Below, piece after piece: positions 45,301 to 52,246 of a stretch of 64,000 nt of DNA. Every line of letters starts with the position of its first letter. Position 1 is the first letter of the stretch. The notes beneath the pieces are model-generated. The model did not search any database, had not been told where the DNA came from, and worked only from the letters and a program-made list of their open reading frames with translations. The DNA comes from CADEDH01 sp965216205 (GTDB lineage: Bacteria > Actinomycetota > Acidimicrobiia > Acidimicrobiales > SZUA-35): positions 3,782,001 to 3,846,000 of the forward strand of contig OZ244139.1 of assembly GCA_965216205.1 (NCBI GenBank), read 5' to 3'. A program made the translations under genes and the position numbers.

Positions 45301-46725
45301 GCCGGGGAGGAGGTCGTCGTAGCGAACCTGGCCGTGGCGCTCGATCCCGGTGACCGCGAGGTCGCCCACGAAGTAGTTGACAGACTCTCCGCCCGCCGGG
45401 TCCTCGCCGACCGGCAGGACGTCGGGGGCGGCGCCGGCCAAGCCGAGGCCGACGACGTTGCCGCCCCTGGCGCCCGGGCTGTCGATGAGCAGGCGACCGT
45501 CGACGAGACTGACACCGCGGCCGGCGATCCGGAGCGCAGCGTCGATGCTCGGATCGAACTGACCGCTGTTGAGCTCGAAGTGCCGGTCGGCGCCGGCGGG
45601 GCCGGCGAGGGCGACGCCTCGGTCCGTGACCCCACGGCCGGCGACCGCGTCGACATCGATCCCGACATCGACATCGACATCGAGATCGACATCGGGATCG
45701 GGATCGGGGATGGGGGTCGCGTCGTCGGGGATCTCCTCCGAGGTCGGGAGGTCTGGACCGATGTCGCCGGCGGACAGGAAGGCGAGATCGGTGGGACCGA
45801 ACGGGGCGTCGACGGACCGATCGGTGGCCTCGGCTGGATCCGCTCGAGCGGTGAACCCGAGGTCGTCGCCGGTCTCCGGGTCGACCCTGCGGATCGTGCC
45901 GCGCCAGTGATCGGCGATCCAGAGCGCTCCGTCGGGGCCGATCTCGACCGCGGTCGGGGTCACCAGGTCCTCGGACACGAACTGCTCGACCTTCACAGCC
46001 TCCTGCTGGGGGTTGCTGCCCCCAGACCCCATCCCGGCCCGCGACACCGGACGGGTCACCCGATCGATCCGGCCACCGTTGGCGGCGGCGACGTAGAGCT
46101 CGCCGCCGGCACCCATGGCCACGTCGACGGGTCCCGATCCCGGGCCGGTCCAAATCTCGGATTCGATGTCGCCGACGGCGTCGAACCCGATGATCGAATC
46201 GGTGTTCTGGCTGGCCACCCAGAGCAGGCCGTCGGCGTCGATGACCATGCCACCCGGATTGTCGAGACCGTCGGCAGCGACGACACCGAGTCGCTCGCCG
46301 GTGTCGAGGTCGAACGACACCACCTCGTCGGTGCCGGCCGACGCGACCAGCAGATCCCGGTCGTCGAACGCCAACGCTCTGGGGTTGACCAGCCCGGCGT
46401 CGGTGTCGACCACCACATCGACGAACGACCCGTCGGCCGGGTCGTATCGCACGACGCGGCCGGTGTCGGCACCCGCCGCGTAGACGAGGCCGTCGGGACC
46501 GACCTCGACGGCGCGAGCGGCACCCACGAGGCCGTCGGCGCCGTCGAAGGTACCGGTCACCGCACCGTCGTCGGACAGCCGCAGGACGGAGTCGATCCCG
46601 TTGAAGTCTGCCACCAGGACCTCGATGCCGCCGGCTCGATCCTGGGGACTGGCCGAAGCGGGAGCGACCGAAGCGATGATCGAGCACGCGATCACGACCG
46701 CTGACCAGCTCCGGGCCATCAGCAC
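36376..46725 (-). CDS. Giant secreted multi-domain surface protein (FG-GAP/LamG/TSP3/beta-helix)
   Basis: 3,449 residues from GTG 46725 (ATG 46719 possible). Signal peptide ending near ASASP. Order: NHL-like propeller (about 30-320), Asp-rich linker (337-360), a region like the N-terminus of SBBP proteins, SBBP propeller repeats (about 578-1028), LamG-like domain (1038-1255), thrombospondin type 3 calcium repeats (1258-1345), six FG-GAP repeats of 69 residues (about 1353-1762), a second LamG-like domain with a Big-type insert (1775-2055), second TSP3 block (2062-2150), six more FG-GAP repeats (2159-2568), a CSLREA-type motif (CTLRAAIEEANAS) with right-handed beta-helix (2572-2948), third LamG (about 3090-3255) and a final jelly-roll. 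No LPXTG or C-terminal TM. Role inferred: calcium-dependent adhesin or matrix scaffold. It starts 7 nt after the TasA-like gene. Confidence 0.85.
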   Translation of the reverse strand: MLMARSWSAVVIACSIIASVAPASASPQDRAGGIEVLVADFNGIDSVLRLSDDGAVTGTFDGADGLVGAARAVEVGPDGLVYAAGADTGRVVRYDPADGSFVDVVVDTDAGLVNPRALAFDDRDLLVASAGTDEVVSFDLDTGERLGVVAADGLDNPGGMVIDADGLLWVASQNTDSIIGFDAVGDIESEIWTGPGSGPVDVAMGAGGELYVAAANGGRIDRVTRPVSRAGMGSGGSNPQQEAVKVEQFVSEDLVTPTAVEIGPDGALWIADHWRGTIRRVDPETGDDLGFTARADPAEATDRSVDAPFGPTDLAFLSAGDIGPDLPTSEEIPDDATPIPDPDPDVDLDVDVDVGIDVDAVAGRGVTDRGVALAGPAGADRHFELNSGQFDPSIDAALRIAGRGVSLVDGRLLIDSPGARGGNVVGLGLAGAAPDVLPVGEDPAGGESVNYFVGDLAVTGIERHGQVRYDDLLPGVGVRYLAEPAGVTYDLLLDAGVDPSSIGLTVDGVERVTVDQRGRLVLRPPTGPPLRFSAPVSYQLDGTTRIEVTSAYVIDGDGTVRFDVGDLAADLPLVIDPTLDLSTHVGGTGDEQPRDVAIDGSGNIVIVGDSTSSNYPTTAGAYDTTANGNPDIIVSALDPTGSALLWSTYVGGSGADYARELAIAADGTVYVVGNTASSDFPATGGAYDTTPNGSTDAVIVALSSDGTTLDAATFLGSSNSDDAESVDLDSSGDVVVLGNTTSSGFPTTGGAYDTTHNGSTDLYVAKLPPTLTSLQWSTFVGGGGVEAAGMIDVDDADAVWLVTGTDSSNMVTTAGAFDPTLSGSDDFWVGGLSATGATLTYGTYLGGTGSDTGPSSIHAVDAAELHVGTSATTGYPTTSGAHDETASSVDTGYVVLDTTATGAAQLSYGTALGGTGGGWAHDITVDVSGRAYIVGDASASGLATPGAPDTTLSGSWDGVLAVLDPVAATLEFRTYIGGSGSGELATGIALRSSGEAVVAGYTDSSDLATTAGAYQASSGGGADGFVQQFSALPGASGPLGRWRLDEGGGTTAIDSSGNGNDGTLVNGPSYITGVRSTGLSFAGDAAEGVEVPDPADDSLDPGTGDLAVETWMRVSAAPSNGISHPLVTKLDFQDDPAIDGFELAIFGDGGAGRLFFKIWDDAPSSQASGVWQAYDGTNDWTDGDWHHVVGQIDGSSLELWVDGTLVASSSHSAAAVVADNPLRFGVDQYGDNDYEGDLDEISIHGAALAPAAIAVAARSCLGDADGDGLCDSEEDADADGDDDPSTSPGPDTDGDATPNYRDADDDGDGTPTASENADPNGDGDPRDARDTDRDGQPDYLDREASPSTTPIAAEQKISDTRGGLTAPLGDSDEFGRALAPLGDLDGDGVNDLAVGAWGDDDGGPGRGAVHLLFLNADGTVKREGKVSDTSGGLVATLDDGDGFGRGLAGIGDLDGDGVMDLVVGAPLDDDGGSDRGAVYVLFLNADGTVRSQRKISDTSGGLAATLDDGDEFGLSVAAPGDVDGDGLPDVAVGAWADDDGGSARGAVYVLFLNADGTVRAEQKISDTAGGLGATLDDLDRFGIAVGGLGDIDGDGVGDLAVGADRDDDGGVDRGAVYILRLNADGTVKAEQKISDLTGGFATALDSNDWFGTAVAGLGDVDGDGVVDLAVGAGADDDGGIDRGAVYLLSLQADGTVKAGQKISDTTGGLTATVDDDDGLGSAAVSLGDLDSDGLLDLAVGAPNDDDGGTDRGAVYALDLTSSTAAVVDAIDDAAVARPAVAEIVDVVANDVDRNGDAVSVVDVTDPANGVAGANGDGTITYTADSAFAGSDPFDYWAIDAGAAMAHYWGLAGDAVDGVGSADGTLTGPTTVAGRFGQALDFDEIDADHVEIPDFAYAADFTISFDFKVGPMPGSFFQYIYSHGDINGTNSVNVFLLEEGHGTDPSTLRTVVRDGDDTLSNVALEIDVAPLVDDGAWHTYTATVSSVDGIIVYLDGVQRAADATRGTGGVDPGGSAYLGARHDLNADRHYDNLLDSVQVYERALTPSEVSDLSAQTNRATVTMTVAGCGDADADGLCDSEEDADGDGDGDPATSPGPDTDGDTTPDYLDADDDGDGIATAAENADPNGDGDPRDARDTDRDGEPDYLDQPTTVAAAVVATEQKISATSGGLTGPLDSFDLFGQGVAPLGDLDGDGVVDLAVGAYQDDDGINAAGAVYVLFLNADGTVRAEQKISSTQGGLTGPLDDGDQFGRDIAAIGDLDGDGRVELAVGAFRDDDGGSNRGAVYVLFLNADGTVRAEQKISAISGGLAAAIGDADEFGRDVAGLGDVDGDGVVDLAVGAIGDDDGGSNRGAVYVLFLNADGTVRAEQKISSTQGGLTGPLDDADRFGLGLSGLGDLDGDGVVDLAVGAYQDDDGAGDAGAVHVLFLNGDGTVRAEQKISAISGGLEASLDSSDWFGSEVAALGDVDGDGVVDLAVGAPGDDDGASSAGAVHLLFLNADGTTKAEGKISATSGGLTGPLEALDNFGHGIAPLGDLDGDGALQLAIGAHGDVDGASSAGAVYVVDLLPVAVVNSTADASDASPGDDVCDTGSTVGSDAECTLRAAIEEANASAAIDTIHFDLPTTDPGHVAGLWTIAPATALPPITGRLSLDATTQAGWSATTTGAPAGLDGALAVELDGSGTGAGTDGLDLRATTVLRGLVVNGFPDHGIIVRAGADGSTIAGNRIGTKPDGSAAAGNGNAGIRLDASSVIIGGALPADRNLISGNADGIYAQNPATDGNMIQGNLIGTDAAGTAAVANTDRGIQLESGADRTVIGGSSAAANVISGNGNDGIIVSDGAIPGTDTTGNTIRSNLIGVAADGASALGNGGAGVRFTAVTGNVVGGSGPNDGNRIAHNGRDGVESGNAAGNDNAIVGNAIWANGGLGIDLGPDGPTANDDGDVDSGANDLLNHPIITSAIEDGGLVDVTFALDLPAGDYRVDLFTNPTEGSDPSGHGEGEQPVLATVIAHAGAGVESFTATFAGSVGNVITATTTEDLGGGDFGATSELSGAVPVVVALRDPVVDSSIRRSDLLASTGLDPAVAERAGASGLAMDFDGVDDRLEGPALDIADAGLTLAGRVQLDAVSGTAAIISKRDTGGSPVYELAVTGSGQATATLDVGGGPVTVSGGSLAIGGWHDVVATWDGTAVVLYVDGSEVDRVAASGALATELDTTVVIGDRSSGTAGFDGLIDHAEVTHRPLAATEVALRHANTVGGTLTVTVGQQQTGAPGPWAVTTAQSRSGANALAAPTTADSGAAAWAVARGIDEPGVVLESWWWVESTTDVDLASGTRAAAAPTDQFDAAFTSGGDWALRRRSGATSSTDGTGTLAPTTGAWVEVEHWTDQNGNSRLLVDGAEVIPWTGQTSPPATGSVSFRVGRLPAGRAWYIDDARARRLISVEPVVTLGPLDRD
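39022..40251 (-). repeat. FG-GAP block 2: six tandem 207-bp repeats
   Basis: Six consecutive 69-residue units with consensus AEQKISxTxGGL, then FG near position 22, LGDxDGDGVVDLAVGA, DDDG, and GAVYVLFLNADGTVR. The middle copies are nearly identical at DNA level, so the block is expected to recombine and to assemble poorly from short reads. Each unit encodes one blade with a DxDxDG calcium loop, as in integrin-alpha propellers. Confidence 0.9.
41440..42669 (-). repeat. FG-GAP block 1: six tandem 207-bp repeats
   Basis: Same 69-residue period and near-identical consensus as block 2 (AEQKISDTxGGL, DGDGVxDLAVGA, DDDGGxDRGAVY, LNADGTV). Together with the preceding LamG-like and TSP3 domains it forms a supermodule that is repeated as block 2, pointing to an internal duplication of about 2.4 kb. 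Confidence 0.9.
45649..45716 (-). repeat. Hexanucleotide GACATC-type repeat (Asp-rich linker)
   Basis: About eleven degenerate copies of a six-base unit (GACATC/GATCGG as written on the plus strand) encode alternating Asp with Pro, Val, Leu or Ile (PDPDPDVDLDVDVDVG) in the giant protein. This looks like a spacer between the N-terminal propeller and the SBBP region and could bind calcium. Confidence 0.65.
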
Positions 46726-46732
46726 GAGATGG

Positions 46733-47377
46733 TTAGGGGTTGTTGGCGGTTTGCTCGGCGTCGAACGTGAAGGTTGCCGTCGATGTCTGGCCCTGCGACG
46801 CGTTGGACGCCGTGCTCGGCAAGGTCACGTTGAAGCACAGGTTCTCGTTGGCGGTGGCGGCGAGCACCCGGTCGCCGGCCTGGGCCCCGGTGGCGGGGTC
46901 GCCGATGACGTTGATCGTGCCGGTCGAGCCGAGGATGCCGGAGTAGAGGTCCACGCCGGTGGCCTGCCAGTTGCCGTCGTCGCAGGTCGTCACGCCGGAC
47001 TTGACGGTGAGGACCAGCTCCGCGGCCAGCGCGTCCTCGTCGGTCGTGGAGGTCATCGAGTAGCGGAACTCGAGCGAGCCGCTGTTGGACACGTTGATCG
47101 GCGCGGTCACCTGATCGCCGGGGGCCATGGCCGAGGCGGTGACGACCGCGGTGGCTGGCGCCGCCACCAGGTCGACCGATCCGGTGGTGAACGCGTTGCC
47201 GCCGACCGCCTGCTGGTCGGTGAACAAGGCCAGCGATGCGACCGTGAACACGCCTCCCGCCAACGCCAGGACGGCGATACTGGCGAGAATCCTCGTGCCC
47301 GTGGCTCGGGGCCGACCCGACTGCTGCTCGACGGGCGGCTCAGCGTGTACGTCGCCAGCCGCTGATTGCGTGGTCAT
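46733..47377 (-). CDS. TasA/CalY-like fibre protein with SipW-type signal
   Basis: 214 residues from ATG 47377; GGAGAG upstream (caggagagacacccATG) sets the start. After a 45-residue leader the hydrophobic segment IASIAVLALAGGVFTVASLALF runs into FTDQQAVGGNAFTTGSVDLV, the hallmark of SipW-dependent proteins (hydrophobic core, then FxD, then NxFxTGxVDL). The mature part is a beta-sandwich-like domain (DQVTAPINVSNSGSLEFRYSM, LCFNVTLPSTASNASQGQTSTATFTFDAEQ), as in TasA/CalY (M73) amyloid-like biofilm fibres. Smallest and most canonical TasA-like gene of the cluster. Lies between the peptidase-fusion gene (98-nt gap) and the giant surface protein (7-nt gap). Its abundance and fibre formation are inferred from family. 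Confidence 0.82.
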   Translation of the reverse strand: MTTQSAAGDVHAEPPVEQQSGRPRATGTRILASIAVLALAGGVFTVASLALFTDQQAVGGNAFTTGSVDLVAAPATAVVTASAMAPGDQVTAPINVSNSGSLEFRYSMTSTTDEDALAAELVLTVKSGVTTCDDGNWQATGVDLYSGILGSTGTINVIGDPATGAQAGDRVLAATANENLCFNVTLPSTASNASQGQTSTATFTFDAEQTANNP

Positions 47378-47475
47378 GGGTGTCTCTCCTGAAGTGTCCC
47401 TTTGCCCGTTTTCGGCACAGCGACACCGCAACTCAACCAATCACCGAGCTCGCGGCTCGAAATGGGCCGAATCGA

Positions 47476-50400
47476 TCATTCGCGACCGAGGAAGACGAGG
47501 TCGGCGTCGGCGCCGAACGTGCCGATCTCGTCCTCCTGACCGATCGCCGCGGCGTTGCCGTAGTACAGGAACAGTTGCGTGTCGACGGTCGACGACAGGA
47601 TCGGTAGTCGAACCCAGGCCCGGACCGACCCGCCGACCGGCGTGTAGCTCTCGAGCACGTGATCGAGACGGGACACGCCGTCACCGGCGGTGACGATCAG
47701 ATCGTCGCCGTCGGCCTGGGCGGCCGCCTGCACGTCGGCGTCATCCACGCTGAGGTGGAAGACGAAGTCGGTCGCATCGGCGAGCACGTCGTCGGCGCTG
47801 ATCTGCAGGGGCTTGCGAAACGACCAGGCGCCGACGTCGAACCAGGTCCCGCTCTCCACGCCGCCGGCCGTGGCGAACCCGCCAGGGCTGGCGCCGTTCG
47901 CATGCTCCGCCGCGATCCAGGCCGCACTCCGGGCCACCGAGGCGAGGCGCACCTCGTCGACGACACCGTCGATCGGGTTCGCCCCATCGGTCAGACCACC
48001 GATCGTGACCCCGCCGGTCGTCGCTAGCAGCTGACCGGTCGCCGGCCGCTGGTCCACTTCGACACCGTCGAGGTAGACGCGCAGGGCCGCGCCGTCCCAG
48101 ACACCGGCCACGTGATGCCACGACCCCGTCCCGACCGAGCCGCCCGCGGCCGAGACCGCACCGGAGCCGGAGGTCTCGATCGTGGCTGCGACCGACCCGC
48201 TCCCGTCGACGGCGAGCTCGAACGACGCGCTGCCGCCGTCTCGTCGACTGAGGACCGTCCCGTCGCCGCCGATCGTGTCGAGCCGGATCCACGCCGACAT
48301 CGACAGTTCCGTCCGGGTGCGGAGGGCGACCGGTGCCGTGACGGCGCGATCGTCCACGCCATCGAGGTCGAGGCCGCGGCCGATGCGGCCCGCGACGAGA
48401 TCGGTGGTGGTCATCCCACCAGCCGGCCGCCCGTCGTGGTTGCCGACGGTGGAGTCGTCGATCCTGGGTTCCGACCCGACCGGATCCCGACCGAGATGCC
48501 AGACACCGACCGCGCCGACATCCCAGGTGGTGCGGATCGTCTGCTGGTCGGGGGCGTTCGCCGCACCGAAGAGGAGGTACGCGGCGGTGGGGGCGGCCGA
48601 TGACACCGTCGGCACCCGGACCCAGGCCACCAGCGTCCCGCTGGCCGGGTCGAACCGCTCCAGCTCGTGGTCGAGCGGCGTCACGCCATCGGCTGCGACG
48701 AATCGGATGTCGGAGCCGTCCGGCTGGGCCTCCGCGCCCAACGTGGCGTTCGACATCGACACGAGCACCGGGAAGTCGGTCAGGTCGGCATCGACCGGGG
48801 CGGGGTCGATCGTGATCGGGATGCGGCGGGTCCACGGGTCGGCGCGGTACCACGCGGTGCCGGCCGTGCGATCCTCGAAATCGCCCAACCCACCGGACTC
48901 GAAGTCCTCCACGAGGAGGAAGACGTTCTCGGGGTCGGCCAGCACCGGATCCGGGCTGGCGCTTCCGAAGTACAGCCAGTAGGTGGCGGCCGACTCGGCG
49001 TCGATCGGGGTCTGGGTCCGGAACCGGAGCGTGGTGACGGTCTCATTCCAGCTCGCGTCGTCGTCGAGCACCCGGTCGAGCTCGATCCAACTCGATCCGT
49101 CCCACCAGACCACCCGCACGTCATCGCCATCGGCTCGGGCGGCGTCGATGTCGACCAGCGCCCGATGGTCCACGTCGAGCGAGACGGTGTACCCGTCGGG
49201 GGCGGCCACGGCACCGGTCGCGACGTCGATCCGCTGCCGGAAGAGGTAGTCGGTGTTCCACCAGGTGGGTCCCGCCCACTCGATGAGCTGCCAGGCGAAC
49301 GAAGCGTTCGAGGCCGACGATGCTCGCTCGGCGGTGACGGTAGTCGAGTCGGTGACGACGAACGTCGCCGACCCTTCGCCGACGACATCGTCGAGGACGT
49401 GATCGGTCCGGCCGCCGGCCAGCGGACCGGGCACGGCGACCGACGAGATGGCCGACACTCGAGCCGGGTCGACCGGGTCGACCGGTATCGCCTCGGTCGC
49501 CTCGCCGGAGGCGAGGTCGAGGACGCCGTGACGAACCGTGGTGCCATCCCGGAGGGTGACGACCTGGATCCTCACGTCGACCGGGTCGCCGCCGACCGAG
49601 CGGCTGACCTCGACGGTCGTGGGGTCGACGAGCCGGGCTCGAACCAGCCGCTCACCGATGTCTGCACCGGAGGAGCCGGACGTCACCGACGCCAGGGCGA
49701 AGGAGCTGTCGAGGCCGATCGGGGTCGCGAGCGGGGCGGTGCCCTGGGTGGACCCGTCGCCGAGCGTCACGTCGACCGTCTGGACGACCGCGTCTGCGGC
49801 GTCGGCGAAGCTGACCACCTGCCAGTGGTAGCTGCGGTCGGCGGCCAGCGCTGCTCCGCCCGATTCGATCGTGATCGACGAACCGGTCCCGAGGTCTGCC
49901 CGAACCAGGTCGTCGCCGTCGAAGTCCTGATCACCGGGTCCGGGCGACGAGCCGACCAGCACGAAGCTTCGGCCGGGGTCGACGGACGTGATCGGTTCCG
50001 ACACCGACGCCGCCCCGGTACCGGCGATCGTGCCGCGCTGCACCGAGACGCCGCAGTCGTAGGACACGACCGACCAGGCGACGGTCACCGCTGGTGGTGC
50101 TGCGGCGTCGGTGGAGCGCTCGATCTCCACCGCCGAGCCGTCGGCCGCCAACCGGATCAGGGCGGTCGCATCGGCTGGCTCGTTCGACGCGCTGCGGGCC
50201 GACGAGAGGACGAACGACGTTGCCGGGTCGACGGTCGTGATCGGCACGTTGACCGTGCCGTCGACGGCGTGGATGGTCTCGCCGTTCTGCACCGAACCGA
50301 GCTGGGGGTCGAAGCACGCCGCCGTGCCGAAGACGTTGCTCGGCACGGGCTCCTCGGTCGTGAACAGCGCCCAGGCCACGCCGAGCCCGCTCACGGCGGC

Positions 50401-51003
50401 CAGCGGCGCCAGGCCCAACACGGCCACCCGCCGACGGCGCCGCTGATGACCTCCCCGTCCACGGTGGGGTGTCGCCGCAGCGACCGCTGCCGTCGCTGGC
50501 GCGGGGGCGGACCAGATCCGCCGGAGGGCCTGGACGGCGAGCGCCACGGTCGCCACCCCCACGACGGCCAGTGCCGGACCGGGCTGGAACACCGTGAGGG
50601 CCCACCGGCCGAGCTCGGGACGGACCCATCGGGCCACCAGTTGCTCACCCTCGAGCGGATACGGCGCAGCGTCCGGTGCCTCGTTGGCATCGCCCTGGGT
50701 GATGGCGAACCTCGCGCCGCGAGCGCTCTCGATCTCGATCACGCGGTGGGTGATCAGCGGTTCGTCCGGTCGCCGCATGACCACCACATCGCCCACGTCG
50801 ACACTGGTGGCGGCCCGCGGCTGGGCCACGATCAGGCTTCCTGGCGGGGCGGTCTCACCCATCGAGCCCGTGAGGATCACGACCGGCCGGTAGCCGACGG
50901 CGAGCGCGCTGACGACCACCGCCGTGGCCGCGATGACGAGCAGGGAGACGGCGACCAGGAGCCGGTCGACGAGGCGGCGACCAACGGTCGGGCGGTGTCT
51001 CAC
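47476..51003 (-). CDS. SipW-type signal peptidase fused to a DUF2341/LamG ectodomain
   Basis: 1,175 residues from GTG 51003, overlapping the previous stop (GTGA). Residues 1-160 are an S26B (SipW) peptidase: TM near 12-36, ILTGSMGETAPPGSLIV with Ser47, LITHRVIEIE with His86, ITQGDANEAPD (102-111), and a second TM (about 133-160). After an Arg-rich loop comes a third hydrophobic segment (192-214) running directly into ALFTTEEPVPSNVFGTA, a SipW-substrate-type signal region. The rest should be outside: four repeats of about 90 residues (235-605; each ending in a WxVVSxD-like strand), two DUF2341 units (606-850), LamG (about 880-1050) and a third DUF2341 (about 1065-1160). The protein thus carries an enzyme and what looks like its own substrate. 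Confidence 0.85.
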   Translation of the reverse strand: MRHRPTVGRRLVDRLLVAVSLLVIAATAVVVSALAVGYRPVVILTGSMGETAPPGSLIVAQPRAATSVDVGDVVVMRRPDEPLITHRVIEIESARGARFAITQGDANEAPDAAPYPLEGEQLVARWVRPELGRWALTVFQPGPALAVVGVATVALAVQALRRIWSAPAPATAAVAAATPHRGRGGHQRRRRRVAVLGLAPLAAVSGLGVAWALFTTEEPVPSNVFGTAACFDPQLGSVQNGETIHAVDGTVNVPITTVDPATSFVLSSARSASNEPADATALIRLAADGSAVEIERSTDAAAPPAVTVAWSVVSYDCGVSVQRGTIAGTGAASVSEPITSVDPGRSFVLVGSSPGPGDQDFDGDDLVRADLGTGSSITIESGGAALAADRSYHWQVVSFADAADAVVQTVDVTLGDGSTQGTAPLATPIGLDSSFALASVTSGSSGADIGERLVRARLVDPTTVEVSRSVGGDPVDVRIQVVTLRDGTTVRHGVLDLASGEATEAIPVDPVDPARVSAISSVAVPGPLAGGRTDHVLDDVVGEGSATFVVTDSTTVTAERASSASNASFAWQLIEWAGPTWWNTDYLFRQRIDVATGAVAAPDGYTVSLDVDHRALVDIDAARADGDDVRVVWWDGSSWIELDRVLDDDASWNETVTTLRFRTQTPIDAESAATYWLYFGSASPDPVLADPENVFLLVEDFESGGLGDFEDRTAGTAWYRADPWTRRIPITIDPAPVDADLTDFPVLVSMSNATLGAEAQPDGSDIRFVAADGVTPLDHELERFDPASGTLVAWVRVPTVSSAAPTAAYLLFGAANAPDQQTIRTTWDVGAVGVWHLGRDPVGSEPRIDDSTVGNHDGRPAGGMTTTDLVAGRIGRGLDLDGVDDRAVTAPVALRTRTELSMSAWIRLDTIGGDGTVLSRRDGGSASFELAVDGSGSVAATIETSGSGAVSAAGGSVGTGSWHHVAGVWDGAALRVYLDGVEVDQRPATGQLLATTGGVTIGGLTDGANPIDGVVDEVRLASVARSAAWIAAEHANGASPGGFATAGGVESGTWFDVGAWSFRKPLQISADDVLADATDFVFHLSVDDADVQAAAQADGDDLIVTAGDGVSRLDHVLESYTPVGGSVRAWVRLPILSSTVDTQLFLYYGNAAAIGQEDEIGTFGADADLVFLGRE

Positions 51004-51638
51004 CCCTCCTCCAGCGCGTGTTGGGCACGCACGAGCAGCTCGACCTCGACCCTTGCCGACTGGACCTCGTTTGGTGCCGCCAGCGGAAGGTGAGCACCGA
51101 CGCAGACGACGAGGCCCTCACCCGGCTCCAACCGCAGCCCGTCACCGGGATCGTCTGCGTCACCGATCAACGGGACGTGGGCGGGGCCCAGGACGACGTT
51201 GGTCTTGAACACCCGGTCGGCCTCGTCCGGCCCGGTCCGGCAGTCGGCAGCCGCCCACCCGTCGAACAACAACCAGTCGCCGAGGGCACGGGTCGACGTC
51301 GCCGCGTTGGCGGTGATCCAGAAGCGGAACGGCAGGGTCCCGGCGTTGTTGACCTCGAGCGCCCCGGTCAGGCGATCTCCAGGGGCCAGGTTGGTGGCCG
51401 AGAACGCCGATGGGTCACCGGTTGCGGTCTGTCGACCAGCGCCGTCCCGCGACCCGTCGATCGACCCGTCGACGGCGATGTCGACGGAGCCGGCTCCGAG
51501 GCGGTTGCCGGTGAACCGCTCGTCGTCGGCGAAGTTGGCGCCCGACTCGGTGGACACGACCGCGATCCCGGCTGGCAGGCCGAGCACCACCAACACGACG
51601 ATGGCGAGTGTGGGGAGGCTGCGTCTGCGCCCGGTCAC
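51000..51638 (-). CDS. TasA-like protein with SipW-type signal
   Basis: 212 residues from GTG 51638, overlapping both neighbours by 4 nt (GTGA on each side). Short basic leader, hydrophobic segment LPTLAIVVLVVLGLPAGIAVV, then ANFADDERFTGNRLGAGSVDIAVDG, the SipW-substrate pattern (AxFxD, TGNxLxAGSVDI). The mature domain contains FSATNLAPGDRLTGALEVNNAGTLPFRFWITA, closely paralleling TasA/CalY proteins, and three cysteines. Probably a minor fibre subunit or an assembly factor comparable to TapA. Function inferred. Confidence 0.78.
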   Translation of the reverse strand: MTGRRRSLPTLAIVVLVVLGLPAGIAVVSTESGANFADDERFTGNRLGAGSVDIAVDGSIDGSRDGAGRQTATGDPSAFSATNLAPGDRLTGALEVNNAGTLPFRFWITANAATSTRALGDWLLFDGWAAADCRTGPDEADRVFKTNVVLGPAHVPLIGDADDPGDGLRLEPGEGLVVCVGAHLPLAAPNEVQSARVEVELLVRAQHALEEG

Positions 51639-52246
51639 GCCGGCTTCACCTCCCAGACGAAGCCGACGGTCGACGCCCGCCCGAGGGCTTCGTTCCGGTC
51701 CTGGAGCGTGAACCGGAACCGGAAGACCCTGGCCTCGCCCTGGTTGAGCAACTGCTCGAGGGTGAACCGGTCGTGCGCGACGAGCCGATCGAGCGTGCCC
51801 CGGTAGATGACATCGGTGGGCCTGAAGCGATCACAGTCGGCGAACCCGCCGGTCGATCCCTGCTCGATCACGACATCGAGATACGGCCCGAGGTCCCCTT
51901 CTTCCTGGGCAACGAGCGCCAGATCCACCGGCACGATCGACCCGTCGTAGCGGATGGTGATGCACTCGCTGCTCGGCCGGCCCGGAACCATGTCGGCGAG
52001 GTCGAACAGCGACCGCCCGTCGTCGTCGTCGCTCAGCTCGATCGTGCCCGACGCCACCTCCGCCGCGCTGACGGTGCCGTCGACGGTCAGGGCGGTGGCC
52101 GAGCGGTTCACGACGAACGTGGCGATAGCGAGCACCGACATGGCGGCTGCGAACGCCCGGGCCGTGGTCAACGTGACCCAGCTCCGCGCCGCGTCGTCGC
52201 CGCGCTCGTCCTGACCGAGGTCGTCGACGTTCAGCGGCCTGGCCAC
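51635..52246 (-). CDS. TasA-like exported protein, divergent
   Basis: 203 residues from GTG 52246, with AGGAGG 4 nt upstream. It overlaps the end of the peptidase-GGDEF-EAL gene by 16 nt and the next gene by 4 nt. Hydrophobic segment TARAFAAAMSVLAIATFVVN precedes TVDGTVSAAEVASGTIELSDDDD, a relaxed version of the SipW-substrate motif. The mature part contains CITIRYDGSIVPVDLALV and FRFRFTLQDRNEALGRASTVGFVWEV, a beta-sandwich pattern shared with the 191-residue protein at 55287. Best read as a paralogous subunit of the same extracellular structure. Confidence 0.7.
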   Translation of the reverse strand: MARPLNVDDLGQDERGDDAARSWVTLTTARAFAAAMSVLAIATFVVNRSATALTVDGTVSAAEVASGTIELSDDDDGRSLFDLADMVPGRPSSECITIRYDGSIVPVDLALVAQEEGDLGPYLDVVIEQGSTGGFADCDRFRPTDVIYRGTLDRLVAHDRFTLEQLLNQGEARVFRFRFTLQDRNEALGRASTVGFVWEVKPA

